DNA of 64,000 nucleotides from Terriglobia bacterium (lineage in GTDB: Bacteria; Acidobacteriota; Terriglobia; Terriglobales; Acidobacteriaceae), in NCBI GenBank assembly GCA_020073565.1, contig JAIQEY010000004.1, forward strand, positions 124,001 to 188,000, given 5' to 3'. The stretch's first letter is position 1, and the number at the start of each line of letters is the position of its first letter. The position numbers and the translations under genes are program-made. Positions 8,029 through 17,875 of the stretch are shown one piece after another. The notes under the pieces were generated by a model. The model ran no database searches. It was not told the DNA's origin and saw only the letters and a list, made by a program, of their open reading frames with translations.

Positions 8029-9210
8029 TTGACCGCGACCCAGAATCCGCCTGCCGGCTTTTCCTTCCTCGTGCGCAACTCCACCGGGCAGGACGCGCTT
8101 TTTCTCGTCGCCTTCGCCCTTTTGGAAAATGCCATCGCCGCCCGCGCCTTCCCCGCCTGTTCCCTCGCCGTCACCCTGCGCGGAGAACTCATCGCGCACA
8201 AAGCTCTCGGCCGCTTCACCTATGACCCTGCATCGCCCTCCGTCTCAACCGACAGCATCTTCGACTTGGCCTCGGTGACGAAGGTCGTGGCCACGACCAC
8301 CATAGCCATGATCCTTTACGAACGCGGCCTGCTCGATCTGGAAGCGCCGGTCACTGCCATCGTCCCTGAATTCGCCGGAGACGGTCCTGGCCGCAGCGAA
8401 GTAACCGTGCGCCAACTGCTCGCGCATTCCTCCGGCCTGCCCGCCTACGAGAAACTTTACCTGCGCGCCAAGACTCGCGACGAACTTCTTCATGCCGCCT
8501 TCGCTACGGAACTGACCGCGGCCCCGGGTACGCGCGCCGAATACAGCGACATCGGGTTCATCGTTCTCGGCGTCGCCCTCGAACGCCTCGCTGATGAATC
8601 CCTCGACGCCTTCTGCCAGCGAGAAATCTTCGGCCCCCTGGCCCTGTCGCACACCACGTTCAATCCGTCCAAAGTCTGGCGTGATCGCATTCCCCCCACA
8701 GCGAACGAGTGTGGCGCGGACACTCTTGTCCGCGCAGCCGCAGACACTGCAACGCCATCCCGAAGCACCTTCCGGGGCAGAATCATCCAAGGCGAAGTCC
8801 AGGACGAAAACGCGAGCGTCTTAGAGGGCGTGGCCGGTCACGCCGGCGTCTTCTCAACCGCCGAAAATGTTGCCGTCTTTGCCCACGCGCTGCTCAACGG
8901 CGGATATCCCATCCTGCGCCCTGACACTGTCAAACTTTTCACACGCCGCGAGCCCACTCCCGCAGGCACCTCCCGAGCCCTGGGCTGGGACACGCCCTCC
9001 GCACCATCGCAATCCGGCAAGTATTTTTCGCCGCGCTCCTACGGTCACCTCGGCTACACAGGAACCTCGCTGTGGATCGACCCCGACCGCCGACTTTCGA
9101 TAACCTTGTTGACGAACCGCACCTGGCCCGACTGCCAGAACCAGGCAATCAAACAGTTGCGCCCCGCGTTTCACGACGCGGTGATCGAAGCCCTGGAGAA
9201 GAAAGCCTGA
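8029..9210 (+). CDS. Beta-lactamase-family serine hydrolase (AmiE/esterase-like)
   Basis: About 393 residues, a class C beta-lactamase/penicillin-binding fold enzyme that probably hydrolyses muropeptide amides or esters. Motifs: S-x-x-K in ASVTK (Ser ~82), YSD near residue 167 and HLGYTGTSLWIDP near the C-terminus. It is clearly related to the hydrolase half of the muramidase fusion, which has HTGFTGTSLWIDP. The start is uncertain: TTG 8029 is chosen because the region before it is a repeat; GTG 7945 and GTG 8071 are alternatives. It has no convincing signal peptide from these starts. About 20 extra residues (near GADTLVRAAADTA) relative to the paralogue coincide with a REP-like palindrome inside the gene. 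It overlaps the start region of murQ. Confidence 0.82.
   Translation: MTATQNPPAGFSFLVRNSTGQDALFLVAFALLENAIAARAFPACSLAVTLRGELIAHKALGRFTYDPASPSVSTDSIFDLASVTKVVATTTIAMILYERGLLDLEAPVTAIVPEFAGDGPGRSEVTVRQLLAHSSGLPAYEKLYLRAKTRDELLHAAFATELTAAPGTRAEYSDIGFIVLGVALERLADESLDAFCQREIFGPLALSHTTFNPSKVWRDRIPPTANECGADTLVRAAADTATPSRSTFRGRIIQGEVQDENASVLEGVAGHAGVFSTAENVAVFAHALLNGGYPILRPDTVKLFTRREPTPAGTSRALGWDTPSAPSQSGKYFSPRSYGHLGYTGTSLWIDPDRRLSITLLTNRTWPDCQNQAIKQLRPAFHDAVIEALEKKA
8710..8735. repeat. REP-like palindrome, family A, inside a coding sequence
   Basis: Arms GCGCGGACA (8714-8722) and TGTCCGCGC (8727-8735) around a CTCT loop. It lies in frame inside the serine hydrolase gene, where it encodes Gly-Ala-Asp-Thr-Leu-Val-Arg-Ala. 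The paralogous domain in the neighbouring gene lacks about 20 residues at this point. Confidence 0.75.
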
Positions 9211-10133
9211 AGCGTAAAACGACAAGTGCGGATCTCCGCCGTCTCACAACGGAGAAAACTAACACCGCCTCCGCCGACCTCGACCGCAAACCTTCGCTCG
9301 AAATCGCGCGCATCATCAACGCCGAAGACGCCAAGGTCGCCGCCGCCGTAAACCGCGCCTTGCCGAAGATCGCCCGAGCCATCGACGTCATCGCTTCTGC
9401 GCTCTCCAACGGTGGACGCCTCCTCTATGTCGGCACCGGCACCAGCGGACGTATCGCCGCGCTCGACGCCGCCGAATGCCCACCCACCTTTGACACCGAT
9501 CCAAGCCTGGTTCAGTTCGTCATCGCCGGCGGGCCGAAAGCGCTGGGCGCTGCCGTCGAAGCCGACGAAGACTCCCGCCCACTGGGACGAAAGGAAATGG
9601 CGAAGCGAAAGCCGCGCAAGAATGACGTTGTCGTGGGCGTGGCCGCCAGCGGCCGCACTCCCTTCACCGTCGCCGCTCTTCAGTACGCCCGATCCCGCGG
9701 CGCAAAAACCGTTGCAGTCACCTGCAACCGGAACTCCCAACTGGAAAGGGCCGCCCACGTGGCCATCGTTGCCGAAGTCGGCCCCGAGGTCGTTGCCGGG
9801 TCCACCCGCATGAAAGCAGGCACAGCGCAAAAGATGATTCTGAATATGCTCACCACCGGCGCCATGGCCCGCCTTGGGTATGTCTATGGCAACCTGATGG
9901 TCAACGTTCACCTGAAGAACGAGAAGCTTGCCGAGCGCGGGGTTGGGATCCTGGAACAGGCCGCGGACCTTGATCGCCGCGAGGCGCGTAAGCTTTTGTC
10001 CGCCGCCGGAAACCGGGTGCCCGTGGCGCTCGTGATGGCGAAGGCGGGAGTAAAAGCGGTCCAAGCCGTCCACGCCCTGAAGAAATCCGGCGGCCACGTA
10101 CGCAAAGCAATGACCCTGGCAAAAACCACGTAG
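9207..10133 (+). CDS. murQ: N-acetylmuramic acid 6-phosphate etherase
   Basis: MurQ cleaves the D-lactyl ether of MurNAc-6-phosphate to give GlcNAc-6-phosphate and D-lactate in the cytoplasm. It has about 308 residues, the usual family length. Family motifs: LTTEKTNTASADLD at the N-terminus, the SIS-domain phosphate loop GTGTSGRIAALDAAECPPTF, GVAASGRTPF, and the GSTRMKAGTAQKMILNMLTT segment with catalytic-site residues. The frame has no ATG, GTG or TTG near the expected start. A CTG at 9207, overlapping the upstream TGA, has GGAG 8 bases before it and fits the family length. The alternative GTG at 9072 would add 45 non-homologous residues. Translational coupling to the hydrolase is likely. 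Confidence 0.93.
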   Translation: MKRKTTSADLRRLTTEKTNTASADLDRKPSLEIARIINAEDAKVAAAVNRALPKIARAIDVIASALSNGGRLLYVGTGTSGRIAALDAAECPPTFDTDPSLVQFVIAGGPKALGAAVEADEDSRPLGRKEMAKRKPRKNDVVVGVAASGRTPFTVAALQYARSRGAKTVAVTCNRNSQLERAAHVAIVAEVGPEVVAGSTRMKAGTAQKMILNMLTTGAMARLGYVYGNLMVNVHLKNEKLAERGVGILEQAADLDRREARKLLSAAGNRVPVALVMAKAGVKAVQAVHALKKSGGHVRKAMTLAKTT

Positions 10134-10159
10134 GTCCAGCCGAGCGAGGCTCGGCCACG

Positions 10160-10200
10160 CTCCCCTCTGGGTTCCTCTGTGTCCTCTGTGGTTCGCGCTT
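10160..10200. repeat. Dispersed repeat CCTCTGTGTCCTCTGTGG
   Basis: The sequence TTCCTCTGTGTCCTCTGTGG lies after murQ. A near-identical copy is present on the other strand at about 57262-57281 (CACAGAGGACACAGAGG). Just before it, GCCGAGCGAGGCTCGGC forms a small palindrome at ~10139. These are non-coding repeats of the REP/intergenic type. Confidence 0.55.
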
Positions 10201-10304
10201 TTGCCGTTACAAACTAAACTCCGCGTTACATTTCTAACCGCCACTCAACTGCAATCGTAGCTAGAATGAAAGCAAACTCCGGCGGTCTCAGGAGCACGCA
10301 AGCT

Positions 10305-11606
<1,302 letters not shown>

Positions 11607-12063
11607 TGCCGTGACGCGGTGACGAGAAAGACTGTAGCGCCGGCACCTTGCCGGCTGTCGCGAGGGCGCCCCGCCCTCGCTGAAAAGCACGCTCCCTCTG
11701 CTGCGACCCGCCCATCACGGGCCCACGAAGACTTGCGTAGGTAACGATAGTAACCAGCTAAGCCAGGCGACCCAACTTTAGGGCTCCCGTTTCCAGACTT
11801 GATTCCCCGCGTCTTAGAATCCCCACATCGCCGCTCCACCGTTCCCTTCCTCGCATATCTCCTTCGTTACGAACGACGGAAGCTCCCAGGCAACTCTTAA
11901 CCCACAATAGCTCACGATCCCTGCACCCGACTCATGGGTGACTTCCGTAATCCTGCCTTCATCCCTGGCGTGTGTGATAACTGATCTGTAGGCCCGAGGT
12001 TCCAAAAGAAACAAAAGCGACGAAGTGTGGCCGCGCGCGCAGCCACGCTGCAAGGACCCAGTT
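11607..12063. repeat. 457-bp intergenic region with a double-hairpin repeat (11634-11680)
   Basis: The region holds two adjacent perfect hairpins: GCCGGCA-CCT-TGCCGGC (11639-11655) and CGAGGGCG-CCC-CGCCCTCG (11661-11679), preceded by TGTAGC. This looks like a dispersed two-hairpin element; a similar GGGCG-CCCT-CGCCC hairpin with GAGAC in front lies near 39800. The rest, up to the rfbF ribosome-binding site (AAGGA at ~12050), has no open frame I can support. It probably carries the promoter of the polysaccharide operon, but no clear -35/-10 pair was seen. Confidence 0.5.
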
Positions 12064-12846
12064 ATGAAGGTTGTCGTTCTGTGCGGTGGATTAGGCACCC
12101 GTCTCCGGGAAGAAACCGAGTTCCGCCCCAAACCCATGGTTGAGATCGGTGGCCGGCCCATTCTCTGGCACATCATGAAGATCTACGCCCACTATGGCAT
12201 GCGTGAGTTCATCCTCTGCCTCGGCTACCGCGGCAGCATGATCAAGGATTACTTCCTGAACTACGAAGCCATGAACAATGACTTCAAGATCTGCCTGGGA
12301 CGTAAATCGCACGTTCAATTCATGGCCGCCCACCAGGAGCAGGATTTCGCGGTGACGCTCGCCGACACCGGTCTTGATACCATGACCGGCGGCCGTTTGC
12401 ACCGTGTAGCTCGCTATCTCGAAGACGACGACACATTTCTTCTGACCTACGGCGATGGCCTCAGCGATGTCAACATCCGCAGCCTCGTCGAGTTCCACCA
12501 CAGCCACGGGCGCTTAGCCACGGTCACTTCCGTTCCGCCCATCTCGCGCTTCGGTGTGCTTGAAGCCGATCCTCAGGGCCAAGTCCAGCGCTTCATGGAA
12601 AAGCCCAAGGCGAATGGCCAGATCAGCGCAGGCTACTTCGTTTTCAATCGTCGAGTGCTCGACTACCTCAGCGGCCCAGAATGCATCCTCGAACGCGAAC
12701 CGATGGAACGTCTGGCTCGCGATGGCCAACTCATGGCCTATCGCCACGACGGCTTCTTCTTCGCGATGGATACCTATCGCGAATACCAGTACCTGAATGA
12801 CCTTTGGACGAGTGGGCAAACCCCCTGGAAAGTGTGGTCGGAATGA
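12064..12846 (+). CDS. rfbF: Glucose-1-phosphate cytidylyltransferase
   Basis: Makes CDP-glucose from CTP and glucose-1-phosphate, the entry to CDP-3,6-dideoxyhexoses. It has 260 residues (family ~257). The nucleotidyltransferase signature is present: [21 protein letters not shown] with the catalytic Lys, then [11 protein letters not shown], and YGDGLSDV carries the metal-binding aspartate. The start ATG at 12064 has AAGGA 8 bases upstream; longer in-frame starts lack a site. It heads a tightly packed operon: its TGA overlaps the ATG of the next gene (ATGA). It is distinguished from RmlA by the RfbF-like insert and by its genomic partners. Confidence 0.95.
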   Translation: MKVVVLCGGLGTRLREETEFRPKPMVEIGGRPILWHIMKIYAHYGMREFILCLGYRGSMIKDYFLNYEAMNNDFKICLGRKSHVQFMAAHQEQDFAVTLADTGLDTMTGGRLHRVARYLEDDDTFLLTYGDGLSDVNIRSLVEFHHSHGRLATVTSVPPISRFGVLEADPQGQVQRFMEKPKANGQISAGYFVFNRRVLDYLSGPECILEREPMERLARDGQLMAYRHDGFFFAMDTYREYQYLNDLWTSGQTPWKVWSE

Positions 12847-13847
12847 ATTCCTTTTGGCGCGATCGATCCGTACTGATCACCGGCGGGACTGGATTGCTCG
12901 GATCATGTCTGGTCTCGAAACTCCTCGAAGCCGCCTCGAATGTTGTGTGCCTGGTCCGCGACTGGGTCCCCCAGAGTGAACTGGTGCGCAGTCGCCGCAT
13001 CGAACAGGTCAACACAGTTCGGGGCGACATCGCCGACCGTGATCTGATCGAGCGCGCGCTGGGCGAGTACGAAGTCGAAATCGTTTTTCATCTGGCGGCC
13101 CAGGCTATCGTTGGCGTCGCCAATCGCAATCCAGTCTCGACTTTCTCCACCAACATCGGCGGGACCTGGAATCTGCTGGAAGCCTGCCGTCGCTCGCCGA
13201 AAGTTGTCTCCATCGCCGTGGCCTCTTCTGACAAGGCCTACGGCGATCAGGAGCATCTTCCCTACAACGAGACGATGCCTCTGCAAGGCCGTCATCCTTA
13301 TGACGTCAGTAAATCGTGCGCCGACTTGATCGCGCAAACCTACGCCGCTAGTTACAACCTGCCCGTCGCCATCACTCGCTGCGGAAACTTCTACGGCGGC
13401 GGCGATCTGAACTGGAACCGCGTGGTCCCCGGCACTATCCGCTCCATCATTCGTGGAGAGCGGCCAATCATCCGCTCCGACGGTAACTTCGTTCGCGACT
13501 ACTTCTACATCGAAGACGGCGCCGCCGCCTACATGCTGCTCGCGGAACGCCTGGCGTCCGACCCCGCGCTTCGTGGCCAAGCCTTTAATTTTTCCAACGA
13601 GAGCCAGATCAGCGTGCTCGAAATCGTGAACCTCATTCTGCGGAAAATGAAATCTTCGCTTTCCCCCGAAGTTCTGAACCAGGCCAGCAACGAGATTCGC
13701 CATCAGTACCTGAGCGCCGAGCGCGCCCGCAACCAACTCAAGTGGCACCCGCAGTTCACTCTCGACACCGGACTTGATCGCACGCTTGCCTGGTATCGCG
13801 AGTTTCTGGGCGCGCCCGCCGCCATGGCCCAGGCCGGCAGGGGATAA
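12843..13847 (+). CDS. rfbG: CDP-glucose 4,6-dehydratase
   Basis: Converts CDP-glucose to CDP-4-keto-6-deoxyglucose using bound NAD. It is a 334-residue extended short-chain dehydrogenase. GGTGLLG near residue 13 binds NAD, the ASSDKAYG segment carries the catalytic Ser/Thr-Asp-Lys typical of RfbG, and YDVSK ([13 protein letters not shown]) is the Tyr-x3-Lys pair. The ATG at 12843 overlaps the rfbF stop by four bases, so translation is probably coupled. The sequence is closer to RfbG than to dTDP-glucose dehydratase RmlB, and the flanking rfbF and rfbH genes confirm the substrate. Confidence 0.93.
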   Translation: MNSFWRDRSVLITGGTGLLGSCLVSKLLEAASNVVCLVRDWVPQSELVRSRRIEQVNTVRGDIADRDLIERALGEYEVEIVFHLAAQAIVGVANRNPVSTFSTNIGGTWNLLEACRRSPKVVSIAVASSDKAYGDQEHLPYNETMPLQGRHPYDVSKSCADLIAQTYAASYNLPVAITRCGNFYGGGDLNWNRVVPGTIRSIIRGERPIIRSDGNFVRDYFYIEDGAAAYMLLAERLASDPALRGQAFNFSNESQISVLEIVNLILRKMKSSLSPEVLNQASNEIRHQYLSAERARNQLKWHPQFTLDTGLDRTLAWYREFLGAPAAMAQAGRG

Positions 13848-13854
13848 CTCGACC

Positions 13855-15192
13855 ATGAGCAACACTCCCCACCAACTCCGCGACGAAATCCGGACACTCG
13901 TAAAGCAGTACTACGACGTCGCCCTGGCGACTCAGCCCTTCGTGCCCGGCCAGACCAATGTGCCCGTCTCGGGCAAAGTCTTTGACTCGACCGAACTCGA
14001 GTATTTGGTCGAAGCGTCGCTCGACGCCTGGCTCACCACCGGACGTTTCGCCGCCGAGTTCGAGCGCGACTTCGCCGCTTTTATGGGCGTACGTTGCGCC
14101 TCGCTGGTCAATTCCGGATCGTCCGCCAACCTCGTCGCACTCTCCTGCCTGACTTCGCCCGCACTCGGCGAGCGCAGATTGCGCGCGGGCGATGAGGTCA
14201 TTACTGTCGCCGCCGGTTTTCCGACCACCGTCAATCCGATCATTCAGAACGGGCTGGTCCCCGTCTTCGTCGATGTCCAACTGCCAACCTATGACGTTGA
14301 CGTAACCCAACTCGAAGCCGCCCGGTCCGAACGTACCAAAGCAATCATCCTCGCGCACACGCTCGGCAATCCGTTCGATATTGATGCGGTCACAGCCTTC
14401 GCCGCCAAACACAATCTCTGGTTGATCGAGGACTGCTGCGATGCGGTAGGTTCCACCTACAAGGGCCGCTCGGTGGGAACGTTCGGCGCCCTGTCCACCA
14501 CCAGTTTCTATCCCGCCCATCACATCACCATGGGCGAAGGCGGATGCGTCCTCACGCCCTCTCCATCTCTCAAGAAATTGGCGGAGTCGTTCCGCGACTG
14601 GGGACGCGATTGCTGGTGCGCTCCCGGCAAGTCGAACACATGTGGATGCCGCTTTGAATGGAAACTGGGCGATCTGCCCACCGGCTACGATCACAAATAC
14701 ATCTACAGCCACATCGGCTATAACCTGAAGGCTACCGACATGCAAGCCGCCGTCGGCGTCGCGCAGTTGAAGAAACTGCCCGCCTTCATCGCCGCCCGTC
14801 GCGAGAACTTCGCCAAGCTTTTCGCCGCTCTCAAGGACCTCGACGACATCTTCATCCTGCCCGAAGCGACCCCGCATTCGAATCCAAGCTGGTTCGGCTT
14901 CCCGCTGGCGGTGCGTCAGGACGCGCCCGTCACCCGAAATCAGGTCGTGCAGTTCCTGGAGTCGCGCCACATCGCGACACGCCTCTTGTTTGGCGGCAAT
15001 CTGCTTCGCCAGCCTGCCTACCGGGATGTGCATCGTCGCGTGGTCGGCCAACTGCCAAACACCGATTTTGTAATGAACAGCGTTTTCTGGATCGGCCTGT
15101 ACCCCGGCATCACTGAGCCGATGATCGACTACATGGCCGACACTTTTCATCAGGTCCGGAAATCAGTCGCGCAGGGAGCGTCGGCAAGATGA
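13855..15192 (+). CDS. rfbH: CDP-4-keto-6-deoxy-D-glucose 3-dehydratase (E1)
   Basis: A PMP and [2Fe-2S] enzyme that removes the C3 hydroxyl in 3,6-dideoxyhexose synthesis. It has 445 residues, DegT/AHBA fold. Two diagnostic features separate it from aminotransferases: the Schiff-base lysine is replaced by His222 in [14 protein letters not shown], and the cluster ligands follow the E1 spacing C-x57-C-x-C-x7-C (Cys195, 253, 255, 263). The start at 13855 has AGGGGA about 10 bases upstream, 8 bases after rfbG. E1 needs an electron-transfer reductase (E3, RfbI/AscD); no such gene is visible in this window. The stop overlaps the next ATG. Confidence 0.95.
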   Translation: MSNTPHQLRDEIRTLVKQYYDVALATQPFVPGQTNVPVSGKVFDSTELEYLVEASLDAWLTTGRFAAEFERDFAAFMGVRCASLVNSGSSANLVALSCLTSPALGERRLRAGDEVITVAAGFPTTVNPIIQNGLVPVFVDVQLPTYDVDVTQLEAARSERTKAIILAHTLGNPFDIDAVTAFAAKHNLWLIEDCCDAVGSTYKGRSVGTFGALSTTSFYPAHHITMGEGGCVLTPSPSLKKLAESFRDWGRDCWCAPGKSNTCGCRFEWKLGDLPTGYDHKYIYSHIGYNLKATDMQAAVGVAQLKKLPAFIAARRENFAKLFAALKDLDDIFILPEATPHSNPSWFGFPLAVRQDAPVTRNQVVQFLESRHIATRLLFGGNLLRQPAYRDVHRRVVGQLPNTDFVMNSVFWIGLYPGITEPMIDYMADTFHQVRKSVAQGASAR

Positions 15193-16271
15193 CCATGGCA
15201 AACCGGCTGGCAGACGATCTCGACAATATCCTGGCGCGCACCGAGCCCCTGTGGCGCGACCTGCGCGGCCAGCGAGTCCTCATCACCGGCGCCACCGGTT
15301 TTTTCGGATGCTGGCTGCTCGAAAGTTTTGCCTGGGCCAACCGCCGACTGAACCTCGGCGCTCAAGCCGTCGCGCTCTCAAGACATCCCGCCACGCTCGC
15401 CCAGAAGGCGCCGCACCTGGTGAACGACCCCGCCATTGCCCTGCACGCCGCCGACGTTCGTCACGGCGATTTTCCGACGGGGACGTTTTCCCACGTCATT
15501 CACGCCGCCACCGAAACCACCGCGACGCCAAACGCTGAAACGCGGCTTGGCATGTTCGACACCATCGTCGAAGGAACGCGTCGCGCTCTGCAGTTCTCGA
15601 TCGCCAGTTCTGCGGCCCGCTTCCTATTTGTCAGTTCGGGCGCGGTCTACGGAACCCAACCGCTGCACCTCGCGCACGTAGGTGAATCGTATTCCGGCGG
15701 CCCCGATCCGCTCGACTATGCCTCCGTGTATGGCGAGGGCAAACGCGCCGCAGAGCTGCTGTGCTCGCTCGCCGCCACGCCTCGCTTTGAACCCAAGATT
15801 GCCCGCTGCTTCGCCTTCGTCGGTCCGTACATGCGACTCGACGTGCACTTCGCGGTCGGCAACTTCATCGCCGACGGCATGCGCGGCGGCCCGATCCACG
15901 TTAAAGGCGACGGTTCTCCATTTCGCTCGTACCTCTATGCCTCCGATCTGATGGTATGGCTCTGGACCATCCTGTTCAGAGGGCAGTCCTGCCGCGCCTA
16001 TAACGTTGGCTCCGAAGACGCCCTGAACATTGCCGTTCTCGCCGGTGAAGTAGCCGCCGCCATGCCGCAGAAGGTCAACTTCTCGATCGCCGCCGCCCCC
16101 ACGCCCGGAGCCCCGGTACACCGCTACGTACCCTCAACCGCCCGAGCGCGCGAGGAACTGGGACTTCGCGCCGAGGTGTCCTTACGCGAAGCCATCCACC
16201 GCACTCAACTCTGGTTCTCTGAGCAAGGTCTTACCAGCAATGTACCGGCCGTGCGAGGTGCCCATGTTTAG
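15189..16271 (+). CDS. NAD-dependent sugar epimerase/dehydratase (extended SDR)
   Basis: A 360-residue extended SDR. The cofactor loop ITGATGFFG is at ~33-41, the strand VSSGAVYG carries the active-site Ser, and YGEGK ([16 protein letters not shown]) is the catalytic Tyr-x3-Lys. The C-terminal half has the sugar-nucleotide-binding pattern with [14 protein letters not shown]. It overlaps rfbH by four bases (ATGA), so it most likely acts on the CDP-3,6-dideoxy-4-ketohexose as a C4 reductase or epimerase (like abequose, paratose or tyvelose synthases). UDP-glucuronate decarboxylase-like activity cannot be excluded. The exact sugar product cannot be read from sequence. Confidence 0.82.
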   Translation: MTMANRLADDLDNILARTEPLWRDLRGQRVLITGATGFFGCWLLESFAWANRRLNLGAQAVALSRHPATLAQKAPHLVNDPAIALHAADVRHGDFPTGTFSHVIHAATETTATPNAETRLGMFDTIVEGTRRALQFSIASSAARFLFVSSGAVYGTQPLHLAHVGESYSGGPDPLDYASVYGEGKRAAELLCSLAATPRFEPKIARCFAFVGPYMRLDVHFAVGNFIADGMRGGPIHVKGDGSPFRSYLYASDLMVWLWTILFRGQSCRAYNVGSEDALNIAVLAGEVAAAMPQKVNFSIAAAPTPGAPVHRYVPSTARAREELGLRAEVSLREAIHRTQLWFSEQGLTSNVPAVRGAHV

Positions 16272-16422
16272 CGCGGGCGCTCTCCCACCAATTCGAGTTC
16301 CGTTCGCGGGCTCGCCCGCTGCCCGATGGTCGTATCGTTTCCCCCAATTTAGAAGGACATGTACCCATTCCTGGATGAGCCTGAACCAATGGACCACGCC
16401 ATCTCGGAATAAGGACATTAAC

Positions 16423-16461
16423 ATGTTGATTAACATCACCAGCCGCAAAGGGAGCGCATAG
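16423..16461 (+). CDS. Possible 12-codon leader peptide upstream of neuB
   Basis: A short frame (MLINITSRKGSA) starts at 16423 with AAGGA 8 bases upstream. Its TAG ends three bases before the neuB ATG. The Shine-Dalgarno GGGAG of neuB lies inside it. It may couple translation of neuB to upstream ribosomes, or be chance. Only the sequence layout supports it. Confidence 0.25.
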   Translation: MLINITSRKGSA

Positions 16462-16464
16462 CTA

Positions 16465-17379
16465 ATGCAACACGAAAACAACAACAGATCCGCAGCCAAC
16501 AACGCACAAATTCGACTGGGCTCCAAAGTGGTCGGAGCCGGACAGCCTTGCTACGTCATCGCTGAAATCGGAATCAACCACAACGGCGACATCGATCTTG
16601 CCAAGCAATTGATCAACGTCGCGGTGGGCGCCGGCTGCAGCGCAGTCAAATTCCAGAAGCGGACGATTGATGTCGTCTACTCAGCCGAGGAATTGGCGAA
16701 ACCGCGCGAAAATCCCTTCGGGCCAACCAATGGTGATCTGAAACGTGGGCTTGAGTTCGAGATCGAAGAATACAAGGAAATTGACCGTTACTGCAAAGAA
16801 GTGAAGGTCGATTGGTTCGCGTCCTGCTGGGATGAAGGGTCAGTCGATTTCATTGCGCAGTTTGATGTCCCCTGCTTCAAAATCGCCTCGGCCTCCCTGA
16901 CCGATGACAATTTGTTACGGCACACCCGGGCAGTGGGAAAGCCGATCCTGCTGTCAACCGGCATGAGCACGATCGAGCAGATCGATCACGCGATCGAAGT
17001 CCTGGGCAAGAAGGATTTGATTCTGATGCAGGCATGCAGCACCTATCCCGCTTACTACGAAGAACTGAACCTGCGAGTCATCGACACCCTGATGGATCGC
17101 TATGGACTGCCGGTCGGCTACTCCGGTCACGAGACAGGTTTGCCATCCAGTGTGGCGGCGAGCGTTATGGGAGCCTGCGTCATCGAGCGGCATATCACCC
17201 TCGACCGGTCAATGTGGGGTTCCGATCACGCCGCGTCCCTCGAACCCAACGGAATCACGCGCCTGGTCCGCGACATTCGCTTGATCGAGAAGTCGATGGG
17301 GGATGGAGTGAAGCGCGTGCTCGAGCGCGAACAGCCCGTCATCAAGAAATTGCGCCGGGTGAGTGCGGCACATGCCTAA
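16465..17379 (+). CDS. NeuB-family nonulosonate synthase without SAF domain
   Basis: Condenses PEP with a six-carbon sugar to give a nine-carbon alpha-keto acid (sialic acid family). It has 304 residues, a TIM barrel. NeuB signatures: AEIGINHNGD, AVKFQKR, STGMSTIEQID, YSGHETGL and IERHITLDRSMWGSDHAASLEP. It stops right after the barrel. Usual NeuB/PseI enzymes (~340-350 residues) carry a C-terminal antifreeze-like (SAF) domain that closes the active site, and it is missing here. The neighbouring KdsC-like phosphatase suggests a phosphorylated product, as in KDN-9-phosphate synthesis. No CMP-sugar synthetase is seen nearby. GGGAG lies 11 bases upstream of the ATG. Confidence 0.88.
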   Translation: MQHENNNRSAANNAQIRLGSKVVGAGQPCYVIAEIGINHNGDIDLAKQLINVAVGAGCSAVKFQKRTIDVVYSAEELAKPRENPFGPTNGDLKRGLEFEIEEYKEIDRYCKEVKVDWFASCWDEGSVDFIAQFDVPCFKIASASLTDDNLLRHTRAVGKPILLSTGMSTIEQIDHAIEVLGKKDLILMQACSTYPAYYEELNLRVIDTLMDRYGLPVGYSGHETGLPSSVAASVMGACVIERHITLDRSMWGSDHAASLEPNGITRLVRDIRLIEKSMGDGVKRVLEREQPVIKKLRRVSAAHA

Positions 17380-17869
17380 GATCAAGGCCATAGCCATGGA
17401 TGTCGATGGCGTACTCACCGACGGCGGCGTCTGGTGGGGGCCAAACGGTGAAGAGTGGAAGCGCTTTTGTTTTGCCGACATCATGGGGCTCTCGCTCGCC
17501 CGCAAGGCTGGATTCCTATTGGCCTTGATTTCCGGGGAAAACAGTCCCTTGGTTACTCGACTTGCGACGAAGATGCGGATCACTGATGTCGCGCTCGGTT
17601 GCAAACAGAAGGCAGTCGCGCTGACTGAATTCGTTAAGCAGCACGATCTCGCTCTTGAGGAAGTGTGCTTCATGGGCGACGACGTGAATGACCTTCCGGC
17701 TCTGGAGATCGCCGGACTTTCTGCTGCACCGTCGAACGCACAGCCGGCTGTGCTCGCGAAATGTAAGTTTGTAACGAAAGCTTCTGGCGGCAATGGCGCG
17801 GTCCGCGAACTAGTGAATCACTTGTTGGCCAGCCAGCACCGGGAAGCATCGGCCTCATCGGCTATTTGA
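17372..17869 (+). CDS. KdsC-like HAD phosphatase (C0 subclass)
   Basis: A 165-residue cytoplasmic HAD phosphatase without a large cap domain. Motif I is MDVDGVLTDGG (nucleophile Asp10, acid Asp12); SGENS supplies motif II; Lys in GCKQKAVAL is motif III; FMGDDVNDLPAL is motif IV. This is the KdsC/YrbI group that dephosphorylates KDO-8-phosphate; related enzymes act on KDN-9-phosphate. Its start overlaps the NeuB-like gene by 8 bases, so it most likely dephosphorylates the product of that enzyme. True KDO-8-phosphate phosphatase is the alternative. Confidence 0.9.
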   Translation: MPKIKAIAMDVDGVLTDGGVWWGPNGEEWKRFCFADIMGLSLARKAGFLLALISGENSPLVTRLATKMRITDVALGCKQKAVALTEFVKQHDLALEEVCFMGDDVNDLPALEIAGLSAAPSNAQPAVLAKCKFVTKASGGNGAVRELVNHLLASQHREASASSAI

Positions 17870-17875
17870 TACCTG

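Noticed and set aside
9171-10244. 357-codon antisense frame over murQ
   Set aside because: The Gly/Asp-rich product mirrors the murQ codons; murQ motifs are complete on the plus strand.
13756-15150. 464-codon antisense frame over rfbH
   Set aside because: The plus-strand product matches the E1 family end to end with cofactor and cluster residues. The antisense frame is a shadow.
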